From contig NZ_QJUO01000010.1 of assembly GCF_004327335.1 (NCBI RefSeq), positions 54,935 through 118,934 of the forward strand: a stretch of 64,000 nucleotides of DNA, read 5' to 3'. The position numbers and the translations under genes are program-made. The stretch is from Stutzerimonas kirkiae. GTDB taxonomy: Bacteria; Pseudomonadota; Gammaproteobacteria; Pseudomonadales; Pseudomonadaceae. Under the pieces are notes generated by a model. It did not search any database. It was not told the origin of the DNA and saw only the letters and a program-made list of their open reading frames with translations. Positions 37,374-46,375 of the stretch are shown piece after piece. Position 1 is the stretch's first letter, and each line of letters starts with the position of its first letter.

Positions 37374-38321
37374 ATGCCTGGGAAAGAAATCGGGATCACA
37401 TGGATATGGAACCGCGCCAGCCGCCTCTGGCCATCGGCCTGCATCGCCGCGGCCCTGCTGCTGGCCTCTGTGGCGATAACGGCGGTGAATGCGGCGGAGG
37501 ATGGCGAAACACTGGAACGGATCGCCAGAACCGCCAGCGTCACCCTCGGCCACCGGCACAATGCGCCACCCTTGTCCTATGTCGCCGATGGCCAGGTGAT
37601 GGGCTACTCGGTGGATATCTGCCGGCATATCGTCGAAGGCATCCGCCAGGAGCTGGGGCTGGAACGCATCGACGTGCGTTATATGCCGGTCACCACCGCC
37701 ACGCGCTTCATCCTGATCGGCAACGGCAGCATCGACCTCGAATGCGGCGCCACCACCAACACCGTCATGCGCCGCAAGCTGGCGGAATTCAGCTACCCAC
37801 ATTTCGTGGCCAGCAACCGCTTCGTTTCACGCCGAGAGAATGCCCTGCACAACCTGGCAGACCTGGCCGGGCGCAGTGTCGCGGCCCCCAGCGGCTCGCT
37901 CGGCCTGGAGCAACTCCACGCACTCAACCGGGCCGGCTACCTGAACATCTCGGTAATCCTCACCCGCGATTACCAGGAAGCCTTCGAACTGGTGGCAAAC
38001 GGCAAGGCCGCCGCACTGGTCGCCGACGATATCCTGCTGGCGGGTCTGGTAGCCGCTTCCGACAACCCGCAGGCCTTCGAGATTTCCAGCCTGACCCTGG
38101 AAAACCCCGAACCCTACGGCATCCTGCTGCCCCCCGGCGACCTGCGGTTCAAGGCCGTGGTCAATCGCTCCATGCGCGACCTCTTCGCCAGCGGTGAAAT
38201 AGAAACCCTCTATCGGCGCTGGTTCCAGTCGCCGATCCCACCGAACGGGCAGAGCCTCGCCCTGCCCATTACCAGCGAACTCAGGGCCATATTCGCCAGC
38301 CCCGGCGAATACCTCGATTGA
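37374..38321 (+). CDS. Periplasmic amino-acid-type binding protein (family 3), paralogue 1
   Basis: The 315-residue precursor has a signal sequence (cleavage near residue 40, AVNA end). The family-3 fold is clear: PPLSYVADGQVMGYSVDICR, then LECGATTNT followed by MRRKLAEFS. The latter matches the ligand carboxylate-binding region of glutamate/aspartate-type binding proteins (GltI). The Asp pair in LVADDILLAG is at the amino-group site. It ends with a long RRWFQSPIPPNG tail shared with its paralogue. AGGGGAAGAAAG precedes the ATG. No ABC permease or ATPase is encoded nearby, so transport is not the obvious role. Confidence 0.9.
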   Translation: MPGKEIGITWIWNRASRLWPSACIAAALLLASVAITAVNAAEDGETLERIARTASVTLGHRHNAPPLSYVADGQVMGYSVDICRHIVEGIRQELGLERIDVRYMPVTTATRFILIGNGSIDLECGATTNTVMRRKLAEFSYPHFVASNRFVSRRENALHNLADLAGRSVAAPSGSLGLEQLHALNRAGYLNISVILTRDYQEAFELVANGKAAALVADDILLAGLVAASDNPQAFEISSLTLENPEPYGILLPPGDLRFKAVVNRSMRDLFASGEIETLYRRWFQSPIPPNGQSLALPITSELRAIFASPGEYLD

Positions 38322-38332
38322 GGAGACGGCAG

Positions 38333-39262
38333 ATGACCACGCATCGCCAGGAGCAGAAGAACGGACACCCGCGCGCGCTATTGCTTGGCCTGTTGCTGGC
38401 GGCGAGCGGTACCTGGCCGCCGGTGCTCGCCTCCACCCTGGAGCATATTCACGAGACTGGTGTGATCCGCTTCGGCTATGGCGGCCTGCCACCATTCGCC
38501 TACCAGGCCGACGGCCAGGTCGTCGGCTACTCGATCGAACTCTGCCAGAGGATCGCCAGGCGCCTGCAGAAACAGCTCGGGCTGGAGCGACTGGCGATCG
38601 AGTATGTCCTGCATACAGCCAACAAACGCGTGCAAATGCTCGACAGGGGCGACTACGACATCGATTGCGACACCGCCAGCAATACCAGCGAACGACGCCG
38701 CAACGTTGCCTTCTCCCCGGCCATTTTCTACAGCGCAACCCGCTACGCGACCCACGAACGACAGCAGGTCCGCCGGTTCGACGACCTCAAGGGGCGCAGT
38801 GTAAGCGTCACCCGCGGCACCGTGAGCATCGGCCAGGTCAACCAGGCCAACCGCCTGCGCCGGCTCAACCTCGCGATCATCCCGAGCGATTCGTACGAGA
38901 CGGCTTTCGAGCTGCTTGGAACAGGCAGGGTCAGCGCCTTCATCATGGACGACATCATTCTCCAGACCATGATCGCCGGCAGCCCCGAGCCTGAAAAATA
39001 CAGGGTTTCCGAGGAAACCCTGAGCGCACCGATACCCTACGGTTTCATGATGCGCCTGGACGACCGGGCCTTCGAACTGGTCGTACGCGATGCCCTGCTC
39101 GCCGTCCTCGCCGCACCCGACATGACCGATATCTACCAGCGCTGGTTCCAACGCCCCATACCCGGGTTGAACATCAACCTGGGCAGGCCCATGGATGCCC
39201 AGCTCATGCGGCATATCGCCAATGCGATCGAGCACGCGGGAATGCCAGGGGACTTGCCATAG
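38333..39262 (+). CDS. Periplasmic amino-acid-type binding protein (family 3), paralogue 2
   Basis: The 309-residue precursor has a signal peptide (cleavage near residue 33). It is paralogous to the preceding protein: FAYQADGQVVGYSIELCQ, LGLERLAIEY, DCDTASNTSERRR, IMDDIILQ and QRWFQRPIPG all align. The ATG at 38333 is preceded by AGGAGA (38321-38326). ATG 38318 would overlap the upstream stop but has no ribosome-binding site. It retains the binding Arg and Asp, but has CDTASNT in place of CGATTNT, suggesting a different ligand. Likely cotranscribed with paralogue 1. Confidence 0.9.
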   Translation: MTTHRQEQKNGHPRALLLGLLLAASGTWPPVLASTLEHIHETGVIRFGYGGLPPFAYQADGQVVGYSIELCQRIARRLQKQLGLERLAIEYVLHTANKRVQMLDRGDYDIDCDTASNTSERRRNVAFSPAIFYSATRYATHERQQVRRFDDLKGRSVSVTRGTVSIGQVNQANRLRRLNLAIIPSDSYETAFELLGTGRVSAFIMDDIILQTMIAGSPEPEKYRVSEETLSAPIPYGFMMRLDDRAFELVVRDALLAVLAAPDMTDIYQRWFQRPIPGLNINLGRPMDAQLMRHIANAIEHAGMPGDLP

Positions 39263-39468
39263 GCCGCAAGCTGGAGAGCTGGAGGCATACGAACCTGCCT
39301 CCGGCTGGAGAGGAAATGTCCTGGTCAACCCAAGAAGCGGGGCCACTGACTTGCTGCGCAGGTGCCCTGCACGGCTTGGCGGTAGAACGCGCTGTCCGCA
39401 ACGGGGTCGGATATTGCAGGAGCCTGGACAGGCTGGATATCCAGGCCCGTGGATCACTGGAGACGGAC

Positions 39469-39783
39469 ATGAGCACTTTCGCGACGCTGCTGAATCAGTG
39501 GGAAACCAGATCCCGAGCCGCACAGGAACGGGTGGAAACCACCCTGACCCTTTACCGGCACGATCTGGTCAAGATCAAGGCTTTCGCCGAGATCTACGGG
39601 CTGGATGAACAGACCATCACCGAGGGCCTGCTCCATGCGGCCATCCATGAAGCGGAATCGGCGATCCCCTATATCAAGGGCGAACAGGTCATCCGCACCG
39701 AGGAAGGGGATGAAATCTTCGCGGATGTGGGCAAGACCCCCGCCTACGTCGAGGCCGAGCAAAGGATACACACCACCGATTAG
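39469..39783 (+). CDS. Small protein of unknown function (104 aa)
   Basis: The frame starts MSTFATLLNQWETRSRAAQE. It is predicted mostly alpha-helical (RVETTLTLYRHDLVKIKAFAE) with a C-terminal segment GEQVIRTEEGDEIFADVG. I recall similar ~100-residue proteins being common in Pseudomonas with unreliable pilus-related names; I assign no function. The stop codon TAG coincides with the first bases of a sequence resembling the MITE end at 42862-42997, so the original C-terminus may have been altered. An upstream ATG at 39316 lacks support. Confidence 0.72.
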   Translation: MSTFATLLNQWETRSRAAQERVETTLTLYRHDLVKIKAFAEIYGLDEQTITEGLLHAAIHEAESAIPYIKGEQVIRTEEGDEIFADVGKTPAYVEAEQRIHTTD

Positions 39784-39794
39784 TGTCGCGTCAG
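39782..39794 (+). repeat. Possible single end of the MITE-like element
   Basis: TAGTGTCGCGTCA matches the complement of the right end of the 42862-42997 element (TGGTGTCGCGTCA) at 12 of 13 positions and the left end at 12 of 13. No partner end was found within the following 600 bp, so it may be a solo end or a chance match. Confidence 0.35.
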
Positions 39795-40406
39795 AGCCTG
39801 TGCCCGGATACTTTGATGAGGGCAATCGCCTGGGCGCTCTCCTCCGCCCCAGGCAGGCGTGCCCTCCGGATTGGCAATCAAGTATGTGCTTCATCATAGA
39901 GCGCTGGCGGTGTCCTGGTACCCGTGGACTCGCTAACGCTCGAAACCTTCGTTGGCAGGGACGCCGACGAAGAGCGCCCTCCTTATTCATATGGGCGACG
40001 GGTTCATGCGTGTTTCATAGCGCGGCTGGCCGGGCTCGCGGCGAATATCGAGGCGACTATGGAAAGGACCGCTGGCGCGGTGCCGAATCATCCGTAGGGT
40101 TTTCAGCTTCGCGCTCTTTCCTACAGGCACCGTCGACGTCGATAAGTGACTGTGCGGATGCCCGGTGGCGGGACGGGGCCTTCGCCGCCAGGGATGACGG
40201 CGAAGAGCTACAGGGAGGTATTCACGCGCCACCGGGCATCCGCACAGAGGCGATGAGCCCGAGGTCACGCTATACACCCTATAGACGGGCACACGATTGC
40301 CAGTTCGGTCGTAACGAGGCGGCACACGATTCCCATGGGGCGAACCCATAACGACATTCGAGCGCAGGCACCTGCGCCAAAGCGCCCGGACATCCTCATG
40401 GCCGGA
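39784..40406. other. 623-bp intergenic region without a convincing gene
   Basis: Between the 104-aa gene and metE (both 3' ends). It contains a possible solo MITE end at its left edge and the nested palindrome at 40151-40246. A related motif occurs twice (CAGGGACGCCGACGAAGAG near 39957 and CAGGGATGACGGCGAAGAG near 40190), and a direct repeat GGCACACGATT occurs near 40288 and 40321. No open frame has recognisable protein features. It looks like accumulated repeat remnants. Confidence 0.5.
40151..40246. repeat. Nested palindrome (cruciform-forming) element
   Basis: The outer arms TGTGCGGATGCCCGGTGGCG (40151-40170) and its exact complement (40227-40246) are 20 bp each. Inside, CTTCGCCG (40180-40187) pairs with CGGCGAAG (40198-40205). 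The 96-nt unit could fold as a long interrupted hairpin. Type unknown; REP-like or a mobile-element remnant. Confidence 0.6.
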
Positions 40407-42725
40407 TCAGGCCAGCTCTTCGCGCAACTGGCGCGCTGCCGCGACCATGTTGACCAGTGCCGCTTCGGTTTCCGGCCAGCCACGGGTCTTCAGGCCGCAA
40501 TCCGGGTTCACCCACAGGCGCCCGGCGGGAATGCGCATGGCCGCCTTGCGTAGCAGGTTGGCCATCTCCTCCAGCGATGGTACACGCGGCGAGTGGATAT
40601 CGTAGACGCCCGGACCGATCTCGTTCGGGTACTCGAAGGCCTCGAAGGCTTCCAGCAGCTCCATGTCCGAACGCGAAGTCTCGATGGTGATCACATCGGC
40701 ATCCATTGCCGCGATGGATTCGATCACATCGTTGAACTCGCTGTAGCACATATGGGTGTGTATCTGCGTCTCGTCGCGCACGCCGCTGGCGCACAGGCGG
40801 AACGCCTCGGTCGCCCAGTCCAGGTAGTGCCGCCATTGCGAGCGGCGCAGCGGCAGGCCCTCGCGGAAGGCCGCCTCGTCGATCTGCACCAGCTTGATGC
40901 CGGCGGCCTCCAGGTCGACCACCTCGTCGCGAATCGCCAGCGCCAGTTGCCGTGCCTGCCCCTCGCGGCTGGCATCCTCACGCGGGAAGGACCACATCAG
41001 CATGGTCACCGGGCCGGTCAGCATGCCCTTCATCACCTTGCCGGTCAGGCTCTGCGCATACCTGATCCACTCCACGGTCATAGGCCGTGGACGGCTCAGG
41101 TCGCCATAGATAACCGCCGGCTTGACGCAACGCGAACCATAGCTCTGTACCCAGCCAAAGCGGGTGAAGGCATAGCCATCCAGTTGCTCGGCGAAATACT
41201 CGACCATATCGTTGCGCTCGGCCTCGCCATGCACCAGCACATCCAGGCCCAGGCGCTCCTGGAAACTCACCGCATTGCGGATTTCACTCTGCATCGCTTC
41301 GATGTAGGCCGCCTCGGACAACCTGCCCTGCTTGAACGACTGCCGCGCCAGGCGGATCGCCGAAGTCTGTGGGAAGGAACCGATGGTGGTGGTCGGGAAC
41401 GCCGGCAGTTGCAACAGTGCGCGCTGTTTCTCGATACGCACGGCGAACGGTGCCGGGCGCTGGCTGTCCTGCGGGCGAATGGCGGCGATACGCGCCTGCA
41501 CCTGCGGCTTGTGGATACGCGGCGAGGCCGCTCGGGCGGCCTGTACGGCACGGCTGGCGGCCAGGGCGTCCTGCACATCGGCGGCCTCGGGTTCGCTCAG
41601 GGCGCGGGCCAGGATAGACACCTCGGCACACTTCTGCTGGGCGAATGCCAGCCAGCTCTTGAGTTCGGCGTCCAGCTTGTCTTCACGCTCCAGGTCGACC
41701 GGGGAGTGCAGCAGCGAACAGGACGGCGCCACCCACAGGCGCGCGCCCAGCCGTTCATGGGCGTGCTGCAGCACCTGCAACGCTTTCTCCAGATCGCAGC
41801 GCCAGACGTTGCGGCCATTGACCAGCCCCAGCGACAGCACCTTGTAGGCCGGCAGGCGATCGAGGATGGTCGGGTACTGCTCGTGGGCGCGCACCAGGTC
41901 GATATGCAGGCCGTCGACCGGCAGGTTGGCGGCCAGTCCGAGGTTTTCTTCCAGCCCGCCGAAATAGGTGGCGACCAGCTTCTTCAGCGGTTCGCGCTGC
42001 AACAGGTTGTAGGCACGCTCGTAGGCGTTCTTCCATTCCTGCGGCAGGTCCAGCACCAGGATCGGCTCGTCGATCTGCACCCATTCCACGCCCAAACCGG
42101 CCAGCCGCTGGAAGATCTGCCCATACAGCGGCAGCAGGCGCTCCAGCAGTTCCAGGCGGTCGAACTCCGTGCCCTTGGCCTTGCCCAGCCACAGGTAGGT
42201 CAGCGGGCCGATCAGCACCGGCTTGACCTGGTACCCGAGGGCGATGGCTTCGGCGGTTTCCTCGAACAGTTGCTCCCAGCTCAGTTCGAACTGCTGGTCG
42301 GCGGTGAATTCGGGGACCAGGTAGTGGTAGTTGGTGTCGAACCACTTGGTCAGTTCTTGTGCAAGCAAGGGCTGGGCATGGGCAGCGCCGCAGCAACTGT
42401 CGCGACGCTCTTTTCCAACGGCACCGCGAGCCATGGCGAACAGGGTATCCAGGGTCGGCTTGCCACTGTGCGGACGGAAACGTTCGGGGATCACGCCGAA
42501 GGTCAGCGAGTGGGTCAGCACCTGGTCGTACCAGGCGAAATCGCCCACCGGCAGCAGTTCGATACCGGCATCCTTTTGCACCTGCCAGTGCGTGGCCCGC
42601 AGTTCACGGCCCACGGCACTCAGGCCGGCTTCGTCCAGCTCGCCTTTCCAGAAGGCTTCCTGGGCTTTTTTCAGCTCACGGTCACGACCGATGCGGGGAA
42701 ATCCAAGATTGTGTGCCAGGGCCAT
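40407..42725 (-). CDS. metE: Cobalamin-independent methionine synthase
   Basis: The 772-residue enzyme starts [19 protein letters not shown], the MetE N-terminus, with GGGAGAG upstream. The C-terminal catalytic barrel contains the zinc ligands His and Cys in [11 protein letters not shown], a Glu in [10 protein letters not shown], and the Cys in [20 protein letters not shown] and [10 protein letters not shown] are also family hallmarks. It transfers the methyl group from 5-methyltetrahydrofolate-triglutamate to homocysteine. In-frame ATG 42740 is 5 codons upstream and less likely. No B12 riboswitch is visible in the short leader. Confidence 0.96.
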   Translation of the reverse strand: MALAHNLGFPRIGRDRELKKAQEAFWKGELDEAGLSAVGRELRATHWQVQKDAGIELLPVGDFAWYDQVLTHSLTFGVIPERFRPHSGKPTLDTLFAMARGAVGKERRDSCCGAAHAQPLLAQELTKWFDTNYHYLVPEFTADQQFELSWEQLFEETAEAIALGYQVKPVLIGPLTYLWLGKAKGTEFDRLELLERLLPLYGQIFQRLAGLGVEWVQIDEPILVLDLPQEWKNAYERAYNLLQREPLKKLVATYFGGLEENLGLAANLPVDGLHIDLVRAHEQYPTILDRLPAYKVLSLGLVNGRNVWRCDLEKALQVLQHAHERLGARLWVAPSCSLLHSPVDLEREDKLDAELKSWLAFAQQKCAEVSILARALSEPEAADVQDALAASRAVQAARAASPRIHKPQVQARIAAIRPQDSQRPAPFAVRIEKQRALLQLPAFPTTTIGSFPQTSAIRLARQSFKQGRLSEAAYIEAMQSEIRNAVSFQERLGLDVLVHGEAERNDMVEYFAEQLDGYAFTRFGWVQSYGSRCVKPAVIYGDLSRPRPMTVEWIRYAQSLTGKVMKGMLTGPVTMLMWSFPREDASREGQARQLALAIRDEVVDLEAAGIKLVQIDEAAFREGLPLRRSQWRHYLDWATEAFRLCASGVRDETQIHTHMCYSEFNDVIESIAAMDADVITIETSRSDMELLEAFEAFEYPNEIGPGVYDIHSPRVPSLEEMANLLRKAAMRIPAGRLWVNPDCGLKTRGWPETEAALVNMVAAARQLREELA

Positions 42726-42776
42726 GCCCAACTCTCCCATGCGAATGATGCAGGCATTCTGGAGAGCGGAGCCTCA

Positions 42777-42789
42777 TGAGACAAATTCA
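42777..42789. promoter_or_regulatory. Possible MetR-type site upstream of metE
   Basis: TGAG-ACAAA-TTCA matches the MetR consensus TGAA-N5-TTCA with one mismatch, about 50 nt upstream of the metE start. A second imperfect TGAA-N5-ATTC follows near 42803. No metR gene is adjacent. Weak evidence. Confidence 0.25.
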
Positions 42790-42861
42790 ATATATTCCAG
42801 TTGAAAACAAATTCTACTCATAAAGAAAAGAAAAGAAGCTGCAAAAAGCGCGGGGGGCATC

Positions 42862-42997
42862 TAGTGTCGCGACACGAATCAAATGTCGGTAGGGCGGGTG
42901 CGCCATGCGCACCAAGGATAGCGGCACCGATTGTTCAGGTGCGTACGGCACACCCTACGCAAGAGCGCTGTGACATTTGATGTATGACGCGACACCA
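42862..42997. mobile_element. MITE-like 136-bp inverted-repeat element
   Basis: The 26-bp ends (42862-42887 and 42972-42997) are inverted copies with about four mismatches, sharing TGTCGCG and ATCAAATGTC blocks. The inner parts, GTAGGGCGGGTGCGCC/GCGCACC and GGTGCG/CGGCACACCCTAC, extend the symmetry so almost the whole unit can fold into one hairpin. It has no coding capacity. CTAG at the left and CCAG at the right could be a 4-bp target duplication with one change. It sits in the metE upstream region. Confidence 0.65.
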
Positions 42998-43035
42998 GGG
43001 TTCGTCAAGGCGCTTTTTTTTGCAGCTTGCCGCCC

Positions 43036-43620
43036 TTACAAACTGATCCTGGCCCCCAGCAGCCTGACGAAGGCTGCCAGCCAGGCGGGATGGGCCGGCC
43101 AGGCCGGGGCGGTGACCAGGTTGCCCTGGACATGGGCCTGGTCGACCGCGATATCGACGAACTGCCCGCCCGCCAGGCGCACTTCCGGCGCACAGGCCGG
43201 ATAGGCACTGCACTCGCGGCCCTTGAGCACGTCTGCCGCCGCCAGCAGTTGCGCACCGTGGCACACGGCGGCGATGGGCTTGCCGGCCTGGTCGAAAGCT
43301 CGCACCAGTTCCAGCACCTTGTCGTTCAAGCGCAGGTATTCCGGGGCACGCCCGCCCGGAACCAGCAGGCCGGCATAATCGTCCGCGCGCACCGCCGCGA
43401 AATCGAAGTTGAGGGCGAAGTTGTGCCCGGGCTTTTCGCTGTAGGTCTGGTCGCCCTCGAAGTCATGGATCGCGGTGCGCACCTTGTCCCCCGCCGACTT
43501 GCCGGGGCATACCGCATGCACGGTATAACCGATGGCCTGCAGGGCCTGGAACGGCACCATCAGTTCATAGTCCTCGACGTAGTCACCGGCCAGTACCAGG
43601 ATTTTCCGCTCTGTCGTCAT
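43036..43620 (-). CDS. DJ-1/PfpI family protein
   Basis: The 194-residue protein has the class I glutamine-amidotransferase-like fold with the nucleophile elbow C120-H121 in AVCHGAQLL and the conserved Glu (E16) in [19 protein letters not shown] is another hallmark of the PfpI group. Members are reported as peptidases, glyoxalase III or deglycase-type stress enzymes; activity is not predicted here. The ATG overlaps the stop of the upstream cardiolipin synthase gene (ATGA), so the two are cotranslated. Confidence 0.9.
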   Translation of the reverse strand: MTTERKILVLAGDYVEDYELMVPFQALQAIGYTVHAVCPGKSAGDKVRTAIHDFEGDQTYSEKPGHNFALNFDFAAVRADDYAGLLVPGGRAPEYLRLNDKVLELVRAFDQAGKPIAAVCHGAQLLAAADVLKGRECSAYPACAPEVRLAGGQFVDIAVDQAHVQGNLVTAPAWPAHPAWLAAFVRLLGARISL

Positions 43621-44831
43621 GATCGCCCACTCCGGTTGAAAATATTGATCACCAGTTTGTCCAGCATTCCCCACAGGCGCTGGTAGACCCTTGTCAGCAA
43701 GGGCCGGGCCCGCCAGGACTGCATATCCACTTCGATGCTCCGGGTGAAATCGCGCTCGAAGCTGGCAGCCACCTGACTGGCCAGCGCAGTGTCGATGGCT
43801 TCGAGGTTGGCCTCCAGGTTCCAGCGCAGATTCCAGTGGTCGAAATTGCACGATCCGACACTTACCCAGTCGTCCACCAATACCATCTTCAGGTGCAGGA
43901 AGTGTGGCTGATATTCATGAATGCGCACCCCGGCGCGCAACAGCCTCGGATAATAGCGCTGGCCGGCATAACGCACGGGTGGATTGTCGGTATGCCGGCC
44001 AGTCAGCAACAGACGCACCTCGACACCTCGCCGGGCCGCCCGGATCAGGGCGCGTCGTACCTTGCCGGTCGGCAGGAAATACGGCGTGGCCAGCCAGATA
44101 CGCCGCTCGGCGCGATGCAGGTTACGCAGCAGGCTCTGCAGGATGTCCCGATGCTGGCGGGCCGCAGTGTAGGCCACCCGCCCCTGGCCATCCGCGCCCA
44201 TGGGGGCCACGGGCAAACGCGGCTGGCGCCGGGGCAAGGGTATCTGCCAGATGCGCTTGCGCCTGCTGAAGAGCCATTGCGCATCGAACAGCCTCTGCCA
44301 ATCGGCCAGCAATGGCCCGCGCATCTCGACCATCGCCTCATGCCATTGCCGTTCCGGCCTTTCCCTGCTCCAGAACTCGTCGGTCAGCCCCGTACCCCCG
44401 ACATAGCCCAGGGTGCTGTCGATCACCAGCAATTTGCGATGGTCACGGTGCAGATTGTGAAAACGCAGGCGCCATGCCAACGGATTGTAGAGGCGAAGCT
44501 GCACGCCCGCCTGCAACAGGCGCTGGCGCGAAACCTGACCGAGCCGCAGGCAGCCGAAGCCATCGAACAGGCAACGCACCCGCACGCCACGGTCTGCCGC
44601 GGCGACCAGCGCGTCGATCATGCGACTGGCGCAATCGCTCTCCTCGACCAGGTATATTTCCAGATCGACACTGCAACGCGCCCGATCGACGGCAGCCAGC
44701 ATCACCGGGAAGAACCCCGGCCCATCCAGCAACAGGCGAAAGGCATTGCCTTCTCGCCAGGGAAAGACTTCTCCAGCTTTTATCAAGCGCTTCTCCACCC
44801 GAGCACGACTCCGGAAACCGACGCCGGACAC
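43617..44831 (-). CDS. Cardiolipin synthase B-type phospholipase D family protein
   Basis: The 404-residue protein has two HKD motifs: H131-x-K133-x4-D138 in HRKLLVIDS, followed by YVGGTGL, and [10 protein letters not shown] with VGSCNFD in the C-terminal half. This pair defines the phospholipase D superfamily, and the overall length and start match ClsB-like cardiolipin synthases. It would make cardiolipin or related anionic phospholipids at the inner membrane. It is followed by the overlapping PfpI gene and preceded by yceI 6 nt upstream. Confidence 0.88.
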   Translation of the reverse strand: MSGVGFRSRARVEKRLIKAGEVFPWREGNAFRLLLDGPGFFPVMLAAVDRARCSVDLEIYLVEESDCASRMIDALVAAADRGVRVRCLFDGFGCLRLGQVSRQRLLQAGVQLRLYNPLAWRLRFHNLHRDHRKLLVIDSTLGYVGGTGLTDEFWSRERPERQWHEAMVEMRGPLLADWQRLFDAQWLFSRRKRIWQIPLPRRQPRLPVAPMGADGQGRVAYTAARQHRDILQSLLRNLHRAERRIWLATPYFLPTGKVRRALIRAARRGVEVRLLLTGRHTDNPPVRYAGQRYYPRLLRAGVRIHEYQPHFLHLKMVLVDDWVSVGSCNFDHWNLRWNLEANLEAIDTALASQVAASFERDFTRSIEVDMQSWRARPLLTRVYQRLWGMLDKLVINIFNRSGRS

Positions 44832-44837
44832 AGGTTC

Positions 44838-45413
44838 TCAGGGACGCTGCTGGAAATCCAGCACTGCCCATACCGGCACCTCGGATGCGATCGAGGGCAG
44901 ACCGGCCAGTTCCTGCAGTTTCAGTAATCCACCCTCCAGTTCGAACAACTCGGCCTTGATCAGGATCGGCTCCAGGGTCGCTACCTGCATGCGCTTCTCA
45001 CCCAGGCGGCTGACCAGCACATCGGCCTTCAGGCGCTGCCGATGACCATGTAGATCCAACTGGAACTCCAGCGTGGTCGCCTGCACCTCGCCGACACGCA
45101 TCCGCTCCCAGTGCGGCAGGTCCACATTCGCACTCAGTTCGGCATGGGCAAAGCGCGTCACCTCGAACAACAGTTCGCGCATGCGTTCGTCACGCAGGGC
45201 CAGGCCGCTATCCAGGTCGGCGAACGGCAAGGTGATGCGCGCGGCGCCCTGCCCGTCGATCACCCCGGCGACATTCCTGAAACGGTGCACATCGGCGATG
45301 TTGCCCCGCTTGACCGAAACGAAGCTGACCCGCGACGAGTCCGCCAGGACATGCCAGTCGGCCTGGCACAGGGCGCTCGAACAAACCAGCAGCACAGCCA
45401 CGATAAAACGCAT
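44838..45413 (-). CDS. YceI-like periplasmic lipid-binding protein
   Basis: The 191-residue precursor has a signal peptide (MRFIVAVLLVCSSALCQA). The mature part matches the YceI lipocalin-like domain: SSRVSFVSVKRGNIADVHRF, then LPFADLDSGLALRDERMRE and EFQLDLHGHRQ. YceI proteins bind isoprenoid or fatty-acid-type ligands in the periplasm. AGGAGG lies 5 nt before the start. The gene probably forms an operon with the ClsB-type and PfpI genes. Confidence 0.85.
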   Translation of the reverse strand: MRFIVAVLLVCSSALCQADWHVLADSSRVSFVSVKRGNIADVHRFRNVAGVIDGQGAARITLPFADLDSGLALRDERMRELLFEVTRFAHAELSANVDLPHWERMRVGEVQATTLEFQLDLHGHRQRLKADVLVSRLGEKRMQVATLEPILIKAELFELEGGLLKLQELAGLPSIASEVPVWAVLDFQQRP

Positions 45414-45446
45414 ACATCCTCCTGTGGATAGTGATGAGGGGACAAG

Positions 45447-45469
45447 GCCGCAAGCTTGTGGCTTGCGGC
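45447..45469. repeat. Hairpin GCCGCAAGC/GCTTGCGGC
   Basis: GCCGCAAGC (45447-45455), 5-nt loop, GCTTGCGGC (45461-45469), in the divergent region between yceI and olsB. It belongs to the CAAGC/GCTTG group of intergenic palindromes in this window. Role unknown. Confidence 0.4.
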
Positions 45470-45583
45470 TTGCCGCTGCCCTTACATAGGTCCGCAATAC
45501 CATCCAGAGTTCCCGCCACCTCCAGCGACGCAGCAGCCGACGGCGTCATCCAACCATCATGTTTCAGTAACCCGAGTGACACC

Positions 45584-45602
45584 GGGCAGACCTAATCTGC
45601 CC
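45584..45602. promoter_or_regulatory. Inverted repeat upstream of olsB
   Basis: GGGCAGA-CCTAA-TCTGCCC is a 7-bp perfect stem 36 nt upstream of the olsB start, in the probable leader. It may be an operator or a transcript hairpin. No Pho box could be recognised even though ols genes are often phosphate-regulated. Confidence 0.3.
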
Positions 45603-45637
45603 CTGAAAACCCAGCCAGGGCGCACAGGAGACAGAGC

Positions 45638-46375
45638 ATGAACATGATCGCCTTTCCCCGCCGTCTGCAGGCCGAGCGCCTGCAAACCCCACAGGCCCTG
45701 CGCGAAGCCCAGGAATTGCGCTACAAGGTCTTCAGCAGCGAATACGATGCCCAGCTCAAGGGCGCCGAACAAGGGCTGGACATCGACGAGTTCGACGAGC
45801 ACTGCATGCATATCGGCGTGCGCGACCTCGGCAGCGGGCAACTGGTGGCGACCACGCGCCTGCTGGACCGCCAGGCCGCCGGTCGCCTGGGGCGTTTCTA
45901 CAGTGAGGCGGAATTCGAGCTGCACGGCCTGACCGAACTGAGCGGGCCGGTACTGGAAATCGGCCGTACCTGCGTCGACGCCGAGTACCGCAACGGTGCC
46001 ACCATCGCCGTACTCTGGGGCGAACTCGCGGAAGTCCTGAACCAGGGCCAGTACCGCTACCTGATGGGCTGCGCCAGCGTCTCCATGCGCGACGGCGGCA
46101 TCCAGGCCCAGGCGATCATGCAACGCCTGCGCGACCGCTACCTGAGCACAGAACACCTGCACGCCGAGCCGAAGAAACCACTACCCGCCCTCGACCTGCC
46201 GGCGAACGTGATCGCCGAACTGCCGCCATTGCTCAAAGCCTATATGCGCCTGGGTGCGAAAATCTGCGGTGAACCCAGTTGGGACACGGAATTCCAGGTG
46301 GCCGACATCTTCATCCTGCTCAAGCGCGACGAGCTCTGCCCACGCTATGCCCGGCACTTCAAGGCGGCTGTCTGA
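45638..46375 (+). CDS. olsB: L-ornithine N-alpha-acyltransferase OlsB
   Basis: The 245-residue GNAT-fold protein transfers a 3-hydroxyacyl group from acyl-ACP to ornithine, the first step of ornithine lipid synthesis. It matches the OlsB/autoinducer-synthase-like family: [43 protein letters not shown] and [15 protein letters not shown] precedes the start. The stop overlaps the olsA start (TGATG), typical of the conserved olsBA pair. Confidence 0.95.
   Translation: MNMIAFPRRLQAERLQTPQALREAQELRYKVFSSEYDAQLKGAEQGLDIDEFDEHCMHIGVRDLGSGQLVATTRLLDRQAAGRLGRFYSEAEFELHGLTELSGPVLEIGRTCVDAEYRNGATIAVLWGELAEVLNQGQYRYLMGCASVSMRDGGIQAQAIMQRLRDRYLSTEHLHAEPKKPLPALDLPANVIAELPPLLKAYMRLGAKICGEPSWDTEFQVADIFILLKRDELCPRYARHFKAAV

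Larger units (their letters stand above)
42726..43035. other. 310-bp intergenic region upstream of metE
   Basis: It contains the metE leader, possible MetR half-site-like sequences and the 136-bp MITE-like element, followed by the 3' end of the PfpI gene. No gene is seen. Confidence 0.5.

Noticed and set aside
40151..40246. Nested palindrome as an integron attC site
   Set aside because: No integrase, no cassette genes and no typical attC core sites (GTTRRRY) around it.
42726..42861. Possible cobalamin riboswitch in the metE leader
   Set aside because: The leader is too short and lacks a B12-box-like sequence; only weak MetR-like sites are visible.
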